From NCBI GenBank assembly GCA_946644025.1, contig CAMPCG010000024.1, forward strand, positions 1-18,204: a stretch of 18,204 nucleotides of DNA. The letters run 5' to 3'. This document shows positions 6,623 to 13,116 of this stretch, piece after piece; position 1 is the stretch's first letter, and each line of letters begins with the position of its first letter. The notes under the pieces were generated by a model. It had not been told where the DNA came from. It saw nothing but the letters and a program-made list of their open reading frames with translations, and did no database searches. The position numbers and the translations under genes were made by a program. This stretch comes from an uncultured Prevotellaceae bacterium (GTDB lineage: Bacteria; Bacteroidota; Bacteroidia; Bacteroidales; Bacteroidaceae).

Positions 6623-6694
6623 GTAATTTTTGGAAGATTAACGCATTGTCTGCAAGTGGACCCGGTCTTTGAGCCGTCAGGACTGCTTCCTTGC

Positions 6695-6760
6695 TGAGAG
6701 AAAAGTGGTACTTATCTCAGAGAAAAGTGGTACTTATCTCAGAGAAAAGTGGCACTTATC
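6695..6760. repeat. Three tandem 22-bp imperfect palindromes
   Basis: Units run 6695-6716, 6717-6738 and 6739-6760 and differ at only one or two bases. Each contains arms GAGAAAAGT and ACTTATCTC around GGT, complementary at all but one pair, so each unit is itself an operator-like dyad. The 22-base period is about two helical turns, which would place bound proteins on one face of the DNA. The array lies about 70 bases upstream of the gyrB -33 box and about 110 bases upstream of the -33 box of the 6941 gene. No binder is known to me. Confidence 0.88.
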
Positions 6761-6870
6761 CCTCCAAGCAAGCAGGGGCTCGTCCTTGAAATGGTACGTC
6801 TCGTCTGCAGTCGGCCTTACCTGCCGCTGCGGGCCGACGGGGGTGTTGCGGTAAAAAAAAGTGCCGAAAA

Positions 6871-6902
6871 TTTGGCTGTTATCGCCAATTTCAGTACTTT
6901 TG
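6871..6902 (+). promoter_or_regulatory. Promoter of the 6941 gene
   Basis: TTTG (6871-6874), a 20-base spacer and TACTTTTG (6895-6902) fit the Bacteroidetes consensus. The start of transcription would be near 6909, about 32 bases before the ATG. Confidence 0.8.
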
Positions 6903-6940
6903 CATCGTCATTCCGACAAACATTTAACTATTGTGGAGCA

Positions 6941-7618
6941 ATGAAGCACTATTGGCACGATGACTACTGGCTTCCGCTCATGCAGCTCTATCTCGAAGAG
7001 CCTGTGGGTCTGAAGCCTCTCTACAGCCGCCATCTGGTGGACCTGAGCCTCGAGCTGCACATCACGCCGCAGGCCCTGCTGGCGCGTATGCAGCAGCTGG
7101 CCCGGCTGGAGACACCGCGCATAGAGCACCTCTGGACGATATACAGCCAAGACCCTAAGCGGCTGAAGCGGGCGGTGCGCCTGCTGCGCAGCATGAGGGG
7201 CTTTGGCGATGCCGGCCAGTTCTACGACGGCGTGGAGGTGCAGGAGACCTTCGAGAAAGACTTCCGCCCGGTGGTGACGCCCGACAAGGACCGGGCAGGC
7301 TCAGACCTGCCGCTGGAGCAGCGCTTGACGCCCGTCATGCTCGTCATGATACTCAACCTCTACTTCCAGCTCACGTCACTCACCATGGTCAGCAGCACGC
7401 CCGAGGTGAAGGAGCTGGCAAAGCTCCTGGGCCTGAAACCCGCCGACGTGGTCCATGTGCTCGACATCTTCCAGACCTGCGACCCCTACCTGGGACGCAG
7501 CGAAATGGTCATCTCGCCCCTGCTACTGCCCTGCCAGCAGGTGTGGCAGCGGTTCGGCAACCACGAGCCCGCAGAGCTCCACGCCTACGCCGAAGAACTC
7601 AAGGAATACTTTCTTTAG
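6941..7618 (+). CDS. Conserved-looking protein of unknown function upstream of rpoN
   Basis: A 225-residue protein starting MKHYWHDDYWLPLMQLYLEE. I do not recognise a named domain. It has no signal peptide or membrane segment and is mostly helical, with many leucines and conserved-looking aromatic and charged residues (LKPLYSRHLVDLSLELHI, CDPYLGRSEM, CQQVWQRFG), as in an HTH-type or scaffold protein. The middle has the segment RGFGDAGQFYDGVEVQETFEKDF. The ATG at 6941 is preferred because it lies just downstream of a good promoter; an upstream in-frame extension to 6749 would overlap it. The rpoN start is 170 bases further on, beyond a repeat element. Its place before rpoN suggests, weakly, a shared transcript. 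The stop codon TAG merges into a TTAGGAG array. Confidence 0.8.
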   Translation: MKHYWHDDYWLPLMQLYLEEPVGLKPLYSRHLVDLSLELHITPQALLARMQQLARLETPRIEHLWTIYSQDPKRLKRAVRLLRSMRGFGDAGQFYDGVEVQETFEKDFRPVVTPDKDRAGSDLPLEQRLTPVMLVMILNLYFQLTSLTMVSSTPEVKELAKLLGLKPADVVHVLDIFQTCDPYLGRSEMVISPLLLPCQQVWQRFGNHEPAELHAYAEELKEYFL

Positions 7619-7735
7619 AGTTAGGAGTTAGGAAGCCCCACCCCCGACCCCTCCCCCGAAGGGAGGGGAGCTTTCGCGGCTTAAGCCTCCCCCTCGGGGG
7701 GAGGTTGGTGGGGGCTTCGGAGTTAGGAGTTAGGA
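7618..7735. repeat. G/C-rich inverted-repeat element between 16-bp direct repeats
   Basis: The sequence GAGTTAGGAGTTAGGA occurs at 7618-7633 and again, in the same orientation, at 7720-7735. Between them lies an 86-base G/C-rich segment whose ends are inverted: AGCCCCACCCCC on the left, GGTGGGGGCTT on the right. It carries inner pairs as well, such as CCCTCCC with GGGAGGG and CCTCCCCC with GGGGGGAGG. The arrangement looks like an element inserted into, or together with, a pre-existing heptamer array. It fills most of the 170-base gap before rpoN. There is no transposase, so this would be a non-autonomous element at most. Confidence 0.78.
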
Positions 7736-7752
7736 TTGCACTGCAAATAGTC

Positions 7753-7782
7753 AATCGTAGATAAGTAAATCGTAAATAAGCA
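7753..7782 (+). repeat. 15-bp direct repeat in the rpoN leader
   Basis: Two 15-base units, AATCGTAGATAAGTA (7753-7767) and AATCGTAAATAAGCA (7768-7782), are followed by a partial third (ATCGCA) that runs to the GTG start. They resemble in composition the leaders before gyrB and the DUF4254 gene (shared TCGTAAA), though the period differs. Confidence 0.6.
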
Positions 7783-7788
7783 ATCGCA

Positions 7789-9291
7789 GTGTCTCAGACC
7801 CAGATACAGGAGCAGCGGCAGGAACAGCGGCTGCAGCAGAGCATCTCGCAGCAACAGCTGCTGCGCGCGCAGCTCGTAGAGTTGCCCATTCAGCAGCTGG
7901 CCGAGCGTGTGGAGACGGAGATGCACGACAACCCCGCCCTTGAGCCGTCGTCCGACGATGACGACTTCCCCCTCTACGACGACGGCGGCAGCGACGGTGG
8001 CAGCGACGACAGCGCCGCCGACTTCGACAACCAGCGCGACGAGGAAGACCGGCGCGACGCCCTCGACGCCGCCCTCGAAGACATAGGGCGCGACGACGAG
8101 GAGTTGCCCGTCTATCAGGGCGGCATGAACGTGGCCGACGCCGACGAGCGCGAGATGCAGCTGAGCGACACGCAGTCGTTCTACGACAGTCTGCTCGAGC
8201 AGGTCGGCGCGATGCAGCTCACCGAGCAGGACCGATACGTCATGGAGTACCTCATTCGTTCGCTCGACGACGACGGACTGCTGCGCACACCGCTCGACGC
8301 CATCAGCGAAGAGTTGGCCATCTACCACAACATCGACCTCGACACCGCCCAGATGGAGGCACTCCTCCACCGGCTGCAGCAGCTCGACCCGCCAGGCATC
8401 GGGGCACGCTCGCTGCAGGAGTGCCTGTTGTTGCAGATAGACCGCCGGCCCTCGGCCCTCGCCCCCCAGATGCGCGAAATCATTGCCGACCACTTCGACG
8501 AGTTCACCAAGAAGCACTGGGACAAGATAAGGCAGTCCATGGCCCTCGACGAGCCGACCATGCACGACGTGCTGCACGAGTTGCGGCGCCTCAACCCCAA
8601 GCCCGGAGCATCGATGGGCGAGGTCATGGGCCGCTCGCTACACCACATCACCCCCGACTTTATCGTTGACACACAAGACGACGGCACCGTCACCTTCGCC
8701 CTCAACGGCGGCGACGTGCCGCGGCTGCAGGTCTCGCAGTCGTTTGCCGATCTGCTCCACGAATACCAGAACAACCGCGACGGCCTCTCCCGCCAAATGA
8801 AGGAGGCCCTGCTCTACACCAAGCAGAAGGTGGACGCCGCCCAGAACTTCATCGACGCCATTCAGACCCGCCGCCGCACCCTCACCCTCACCATGAAAGC
8901 CATCATCGGCATACAGCGGCGCTTCTTCGAGGAGGGCGACGAGAGCCTCTTGCGGCCCATGATTCTGAAGGACGTGGCCCAGCGCACCGGGCTGGACCTG
9001 AGCACCATCTCGCGTGTGAGCAACTCCAAGTACGTGCAGACACGCTGGGGTACCTACCCCTTGAAGTTCTTCTTCAGCGACGGCTACGTCACCGAGAGCG
9101 GCGAAGAGCTGTCCACCCGGCAGATTAAGGCGGCGCTGAAAGACCTCATCGACGGCGAGGACAAGCGCAAGCCCCTGAGCGACGAGACCCTCAGCGCCAT
9201 GCTGGCCAAGAAAGGATTCCCCATAGCGCGGCGCACCGTGGCAAAATACCGCGAACAGCTGGGGCTGCCCGTGGCAAGACTCAGAAAATAA
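7789..9291 (+). CDS. rpoN: RNA polymerase sigma-54 factor
   Basis: A 500-residue sigma-54 factor, which directs RNA polymerase to -24/-12 promoters and needs an AAA+ activator. The glutamine-rich region I (residues 1-52) ends in the conserved METEMHDNPALE-type motif, and the acidic region II spans about 55-107. The core-binding domain follows (about 120-310). Then comes the HTH segment LKDVAQRTGLDLSTISRVSNS and the complete RpoN box ARRTVAKYRE at 480-489. The start is GTG: an in-frame TAA lies four codons upstream with no ATG between, and no downstream ATG would keep region I. The next gene follows after 28 bases, so a transcript with the membrane protein and the calcium ATPase is likely. No sigma-54 activator is encoded in the window. 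Confidence 0.96.
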   Translation: MSQTQIQEQRQEQRLQQSISQQQLLRAQLVELPIQQLAERVETEMHDNPALEPSSDDDDFPLYDDGGSDGGSDDSAADFDNQRDEEDRRDALDAALEDIGRDDEELPVYQGGMNVADADEREMQLSDTQSFYDSLLEQVGAMQLTEQDRYVMEYLIRSLDDDGLLRTPLDAISEELAIYHNIDLDTAQMEALLHRLQQLDPPGIGARSLQECLLLQIDRRPSALAPQMREIIADHFDEFTKKHWDKIRQSMALDEPTMHDVLHELRRLNPKPGASMGEVMGRSLHHITPDFIVDTQDDGTVTFALNGGDVPRLQVSQSFADLLHEYQNNRDGLSRQMKEALLYTKQKVDAAQNFIDAIQTRRRTLTLTMKAIIGIQRRFFEEGDESLLRPMILKDVAQRTGLDLSTISRVSNSKYVQTRWGTYPLKFFFSDGYVTESGEELSTRQIKAALKDLIDGEDKRKPLSDETLSAMLAKKGFPIARRTVAKYREQLGLPVARLRK

Positions 9292-9319
9292 TTACTCCCC
9301 CCCAACTCCCCACCTCCCA

Positions 9320-9958
9320 ATGATTATCGGAAGAAAAAGCATCATCTTCACCGCCAGGCTCGTCAGCCTGGTGTTCACCTCGTTCTACCTGCCCTTGGTG
9401 TGCGTGGTCGTGCTCACCGCGCTCTTCACCATGAGCTACCTCAGCCTCCTGCCCCTGCCCTATAAGCTCACGGTGCTGGCCGTCGTCGTGTTCTTCACCA
9501 TCGCCCTGCCCATGTTCTTCGTCATCACCCACCTGGCCATGCGCCTGGAGCAGTGGACGGCCCGCGAACTGGGTCAGAAGCATCTGCGCATGGTGCCCTA
9601 CGCCTTCAGCCTGGCCGGCTACGCCAGCTGCGTGTGGGTGCTCCAGTCCATGAACGTGTTCCACTTCATCCTCTCCATCGTCATTGCCACGATGGTGGTG
9701 CAGATAGCCTGTACCGTCATCAACATCTGGTGGAACATCTCCACCCACACCGCTGCCATCGGCGGCATCGCCGGTGCGCTAGTGGCCTTTGCCGAGATAC
9801 TCGACTTCAACCCCGTGTGGTGGCTCTGCGCCGTGCTCTTGCTGGCCGGCATCCTGGGCTCGGCCAGCATGATGGTGCGTCAGCACACCCTGCTGCAGGT
9901 CGTGGCGGGCTTCGGCGTAGGCTTCTTCTTTGCCGGAGCCGGCATCCTCCTCTTCTAA
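9320..9958 (+). CDS. PAP2-like integral membrane protein
   Basis: A 212-residue protein with about six hydrophobic segments (near 12-38, 48-72, 95-112, 114-136, 145-180 and 190-211). The C-terminal half resembles the PAP2 lipid phosphatase core: NISTHTAAIGG (139-149) in place of the SGH motif, with H143, and VRQHTLLQVVAGFGVG (186-201) in place of SRxxxxxHxxxD, with R187 and H189. The aspartate expected four residues after the second histidine is Q193, and the first conserved basic motif is not clear. It may therefore be a divergent or inactive member. If active, it would dephosphorylate a lipid phosphate such as undecaprenyl pyrophosphate at the membrane. It sits between rpoN (28-base gap) and the ATPase gene (22-base gap), which suggests one operon. 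Confidence 0.75.
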   Translation: MIIGRKSIIFTARLVSLVFTSFYLPLVCVVVLTALFTMSYLSLLPLPYKLTVLAVVVFFTIALPMFFVITHLAMRLEQWTARELGQKHLRMVPYAFSLAGYASCVWVLQSMNVFHFILSIVIATMVVQIACTVINIWWNISTHTAAIGGIAGALVAFAEILDFNPVWWLCAVLLLAGILGSASMMVRQHTLLQVVAGFGVGFFFAGAGILLF

Positions 9959-9980
9959 TCTTCCCTATCTTGTTACTTAA

Positions 9981-12900
9981 ATGAGCGAAAACCATCATTA
10001 CACCGGCCTGACAGACACCGAGGTGCTTCAGAGCCGGCAGCAGTATGGTGTGAACGTTCTGACGCCGCCGGTGAAGGAGACCCTCTGGGACCGGCTGCGC
10101 AACGTCCTCACCCATTGGATATCCCTTGGCATGGCCGCCCTCTCGGCCGTTGCCGCCGTTGCCGCCGTGCTGCTTGCGCCCACCATGGGCCAGGCCGTGT
10201 GGGTCATGCCCGCCATCATGCTCCTGGCCGCTACGCTGATCGTCCTGGTGGGCTTCTTCGGGGGCTTCAAGGACCCCCTGTTCCGCATCCTCATCACCGC
10301 CTTCGTCCTCTCCATCGGCATCAGCATCTACGAGTTCGAGTGGGCGGGAGCCGGGCGCTCCACCTTCTTCGAGCCTATCGGCATCATCGTCGCCCTGCTG
10401 CTGGCCACGGGCGTAGCCTTCTTCCTGGAGCGTAGCAACGAGAAGACGTTCCAGAGCCTGAACAAGGTGAACGACGACACGCCCGTGAAGGTCATCCGCA
10501 GCGGCAACGTCTGCCAGGTGCCGCGGCGCGACGTCGTCGTGGGCGACATTGTCATTGTCGAGGCCGGCGAGGAGGTGCCTGCCGACTGCGAGCTGCTCGA
10601 GTCGCTCGGCCTGACGGTCGACGAGTCGTCGCTTACGGGCGAGCCGATGGCCGCCAAGACCACTGTGGCGAAGGACTTCGACCGCGACGCCACCTATCCC
10701 AGCAACCACATCATGAAGGGCACCATCGTCAGCGAGGGCTACTGCACCGCCCGCGTCCTGGCCGTCGGCGACCGCACGGAGAGCGGGAAGGTCTTCGAGG
10801 CCGCACAGGTGGAGGAGGGCGACCCCACGCCCCTCAGCCGCAAGCTCAACGCCCTGGCCCACTGGATCACCATGGCCAGCTATGCCGTCGCCGCACTTGT
10901 CATCGTGGGCCGCATCGCCTCCTACTTCGTCTTCGCTACCGGCGGCTTCGACTGGCTCCACTTCGTCTCCTACCTGCTCGGCACCTTCATGATTGCCGTG
11001 ACGCTCATCGTCGTGGCCGTGCCCGAGGGACTGCCCATGAGCGTCACCCTCAGCCTGGCCTTCTCCATGCGCAAACTGATGAAGCAGAACACGCTGCCGC
11101 GTACCATGCACTCGTGCGAGACGATGGGCGCCGCCTCGGTCATCTGCACCGACAAGACCGGCACGCTGACGCAGAACCAGATGCAGGTGGCGGAGTTCGT
11201 GGGCGACCCTCGGGAGTGGCGGCAGGGCGACCCTCGGGAGTGGCGGCAGGGAGACCCTCGGCTTACGCCTCGGGAATGGTGGCCAGAGCCGGGAGGTGAA
11301 AAGACAGACCCGCGAGTCCGCCCCCTCTCCTCTTCCCCCTCGCCCCTTACCACTATTCCCGAGGCGTCAGCCGAGGGTCTCCCTGCCGCCATTCCCGAGG
11401 CGTCAGCCGAGGGCCTCTCTGCCACTATTCCCGAGGCGTCAGCCGAGGGTCTCCCCGCCGCCGTTCCCGACGGCCTCCTTTCCGAGATGATAGCGGTGAA
11501 CACCACCGCCAACCTCGACCTCTCGGTCCCCGACCGCCCCAAGGCCATCGGCAACCCCACCGAGGGCGCCCTGCTGCTGTGGCTCCACCGCCAGGGCTCT
11601 GACTACCAGGCCATACGCGAGCGGGCGACCATCGTCGACCGTCTGCCCTTCTCTACAGAAAACAAGTACATGGCCACCCTCGTGCGGTCGGCTGTCCTGG
11701 GTCGCCCCGTGCTCTACGTCAAGGGCGCCCCCGAGATTGTGATGGGCCTCTGCGACATGTCCGCCGACGACCGTCGCCGCTACGACGCCGCCCTCCTCTC
11801 GTTCCAGCACAAGGCCATGCGCACCCTCGCCCTCGCTTTTCTTGAGGTGGGAGACCCTCAAGACCGTTCCCTCCCCGCTCTCCTCTCCGCCGGGGGGCTT
11901 CGCTTCGTGGGCGTCTTTGCCATCTCCGACCCCGTGCGCCGCGAGGTGCCCGCCGCCATCGGCGATTGTCTCAAGGCCGGCATACAGGTGAAGATAGTCA
12001 CGGGCGACACCCCCGGCACGGCACGTGAGATAGGCCGCCAGACGGGCCTCTGGACCGATGCCGACACCGACCGGAGCATCATGACCGGCACGGAGTTTGC
12101 CGCCATGACCGACGAGGAGCTTCAGGACCGCGTGATGGACCTGAAGATTCTGGCCCGTGCACGGCCCAACGACAAAGAGCGGCTCGTGCGTCTGCTCAAG
12201 GCCGGAGGGCAGGTGGTGGCCGTCACCGGCGACGGCACCAACGACGCACCGGCCCTTAACGCCGCCGACGTGGGCCTCTCCATGGGCGACGGCACCGCCG
12301 TGGCCAAGGAGGCCAGCGACATGACCATACAGGACAACTCCTTCTCGACCATCGCCAACGCCGTGATGTGGGGCCGCTCGCTCTACAAGAACATCCAGCG
12401 ATTTGTCATGTTCCAGCTCACCATCAACGTCGTGGCCTGTCTCGTGGTCCTCGTGGGAGCCTTCCTTGGCACGGAGTCGCCGCTCACCGTCACGCAGATG
12501 CTCTGGGTGAACCTCATCATGGACACCTTCGCCGCCATTGCCCTGGCGTCGCTGCCACCCACGCGGACGGTGATGGCCGACAAGCCCCGCCGCGACACCG
12601 AGCCCATCATCAGCCGCGCCATGGCCTGCAACATCTTCGGCGTCGGGGGCCTCTTCACGCTCCTGCTGCTCGCCCTGCTGCTCTACATGGAGCACTCCTG
12701 CGGCCTCGATGCCTACGAGCTGAGCCTCTTCTTCACCACCTTCGTCATGCTCCAGTTCTGGAACATGTTCAACGCCAAGGCCTTCATGACGGGCCGCTCG
12801 GCCTTCGCCCGCCTGACGGAGTGTCGCGGATTCATGATTATAGCCGCCGTCATCTTCGTTGGGCAGATACTCATCGTCGAGCTGGGTGGCCAGATGTTCA

Positions 12901-13016
12901 ACGTCACGCCCCTCAGCCTCAGCCACTGGCTCCTCATCGTCGGCGCCACCTCGCTCGTGCTCTGGGTGGGCGAGCTAATCAGGGCCGTGAGCCGGGCCGG
13001 CAGCGCGGCAAGGTAG
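9981..13016 (+). CDS. PMCA-type calcium P-type ATPase with an in-frame repeat insertion
   Basis: A 1011-residue P2B-type calcium-transporting ATPase that should export calcium across the inner membrane. The motifs in order are: actuator loop TGEP (about 219-222), PEGLP in M4 (348-352), the phosphorylated DKTGTLT (D391), KGAPE (581-585), TGD (674-676), TGDGTNDAP hinge (749-757) and NLIMD in M6 (N844, D848). Together M4 and M6 carry the single calcium site typical of PMCA-like pumps. Relatives in Bacteroidetes are usually near 900 residues. The excess is one insertion at about residues 408-498, between DKTGTLTQNQMQV and the SEMIAVNTTA segment, built from copies of a repeat also found between genes. 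All pump motifs outside it are intact, so activity is plausible. It follows the PAP2-like gene by 22 bases. Confidence 0.93.
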   Translation: MSENHHYTGLTDTEVLQSRQQYGVNVLTPPVKETLWDRLRNVLTHWISLGMAALSAVAAVAAVLLAPTMGQAVWVMPAIMLLAATLIVLVGFFGGFKDPLFRILITAFVLSIGISIYEFEWAGAGRSTFFEPIGIIVALLLATGVAFFLERSNEKTFQSLNKVNDDTPVKVIRSGNVCQVPRRDVVVGDIVIVEAGEEVPADCELLESLGLTVDESSLTGEPMAAKTTVAKDFDRDATYPSNHIMKGTIVSEGYCTARVLAVGDRTESGKVFEAAQVEEGDPTPLSRKLNALAHWITMASYAVAALVIVGRIASYFVFATGGFDWLHFVSYLLGTFMIAVTLIVVAVPEGLPMSVTLSLAFSMRKLMKQNTLPRTMHSCETMGAASVICTDKTGTLTQNQMQVAEFVGDPREWRQGDPREWRQGDPRLTPREWWPEPGGEKTDPRVRPLSSSPSPLTTIPEASAEGLPAAIPEASAEGLSATIPEASAEGLPAAVPDGLLSEMIAVNTTANLDLSVPDRPKAIGNPTEGALLLWLHRQGSDYQAIRERATIVDRLPFSTENKYMATLVRSAVLGRPVLYVKGAPEIVMGLCDMSADDRRRYDAALLSFQHKAMRTLALAFLEVGDPQDRSLPALLSAGGLRFVGVFAISDPVRREVPAAIGDCLKAGIQVKIVTGDTPGTAREIGRQTGLWTDADTDRSIMTGTEFAAMTDEELQDRVMDLKILARARPNDKERLVRLLKAGGQVVAVTGDGTNDAPALNAADVGLSMGDGTAVAKEASDMTIQDNSFSTIANAVMWGRSLYKNIQRFVMFQLTINVVACLVVLVGAFLGTESPLTVTQMLWVNLIMDTFAAIALASLPPTRTVMADKPRRDTEPIISRAMACNIFGVGGLFTLLLLALLLYMEHSCGLDAYELSLFFTTFVMLQFWNMFNAKAFMTGRSAFARLTECRGFMIIAAVIFVGQILIVELGGQMFNVTPLSLSHWLLIVGATSLVLWVGELIRAVSRAGSAAR
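11207..11282 (+). repeat. Dispersed repeat inside the ATPase gene, GDPR orientation
   Basis: Three units start at 11207, 11231 and 11255 with a 24-base period. The first two (CCCTCGGGAGTGGCGGCAGG) are short. The third (11255-11282) is full length and matches the intergenic copy at 1834-1863. The short units lack exactly 12 bases that lie between two CCTCGG direct repeats in the full unit, the signature of a slippage deletion, and the frame is kept. The protein reads GDPREWRQ, GDPREWRQ, GDPRLTPREW. Confidence 0.9.
11355..11474 (+). repeat. Dispersed repeat inside the ATPase gene, IPEASAEG orientation, 3 x 36 bp
   Basis: Three contiguous 36-base units (11355-11390, 11391-11426, 11427-11462) share an identical 23-base core and are followed by a degenerate start of a fourth (GTTCCCGACGGC). 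They encode IPEASAEGLPAA, IPEASAEGLSAT and IPEASAEGLPAA. They are the reverse complement of the units at 11207-11282, so the same element is translated in both orientations in one protein. The 29 bases at 11421-11449 are identical to 18149-18177. Confidence 0.95.
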
Positions 13017-13020
13017 TCCG

Positions 13021-13090
13021 GTAATTTCCAAAATAATGGGCTGAAGTTTTGCACTTTCGGCTTTTATTCGTATCTTTGCCCGGAAATTAC
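13021..13090. promoter_or_regulatory. Inverted repeat flanking the HMA-protein promoter
   Basis: GTAATTTCC (13021-13029) and GGAAATTAC (13082-13090) are perfect 9-base complements on either side of the promoter, the second overlapping the expected transcription start. They could form a two-site operator with DNA looping. They could also arise by chance in this A/T-rich spacer. Confidence 0.4.
13048..13078 (+). promoter_or_regulatory. Promoter of the HMA-protein gene
   Basis: TTTG (13048-13051), a 19-base spacer and TATCTTTG (13071-13078) match the Bacteroidetes consensus exactly. The start would be near 13084, with a leader of about 33 bases. The gene is therefore separately controlled from the ATPase upstream. 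Confidence 0.85.
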
Positions 13091-13116
13091 GAAAAACCCT
13101 TAAAAGCTATTCTGTT

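Larger units (their letters stand above)
6529..6940. other. 412-base intergenic region between gyrB and the 6941 gene
   Basis: The region holds the gyrB leader and promoter on the minus strand, a three-unit 22-bp tandem repeat (6695-6760), a possible stem with arms GTCGGCC (6810-6816) and GGCCGAC (6832-6838), and the promoter of the downstream gene (6871-6902). I see no convincing coding region. The frame open from 6749 to 6940 crosses the promoter, and its predicted residues have no protein-like pattern. Confidence 0.7.

Noticed and set aside
4885..6672. 595-codon open frame on the plus strand
   Set aside because: It is antisense to the complete gyrB gene. The long opening follows from G/C-rich codon use, and the translation lacks protein-like motifs.
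6669..6940. Possible small gene or N-terminal extension upstream of the 6941 gene
   Set aside because: The frames cross the 22-bp repeats and the promoter at 6871-6902 and show no conserved-looking pattern.
9807..11111. 434-codon open frame on the minus strand, rich in His, Gly and Asp
   Set aside because: It overlaps the PAP2-like and ATPase genes, whose motifs are unmistakable. The composition is typical of antisense G/C-rich frames.
11355..11462. 36-base repeat units suggestive of a CRISPR array
   Set aside because: The units are contiguous with no unique spacers, lie in frame inside a pump gene, and no cas gene is present.
11846..11885. Another remnant of the dispersed repeat in the ATPase gene (GGGAGACCCTC)
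   Set aside because: Only about 11 bases match and the rest diverges, so chance in G/C-rich coding sequence is likely.
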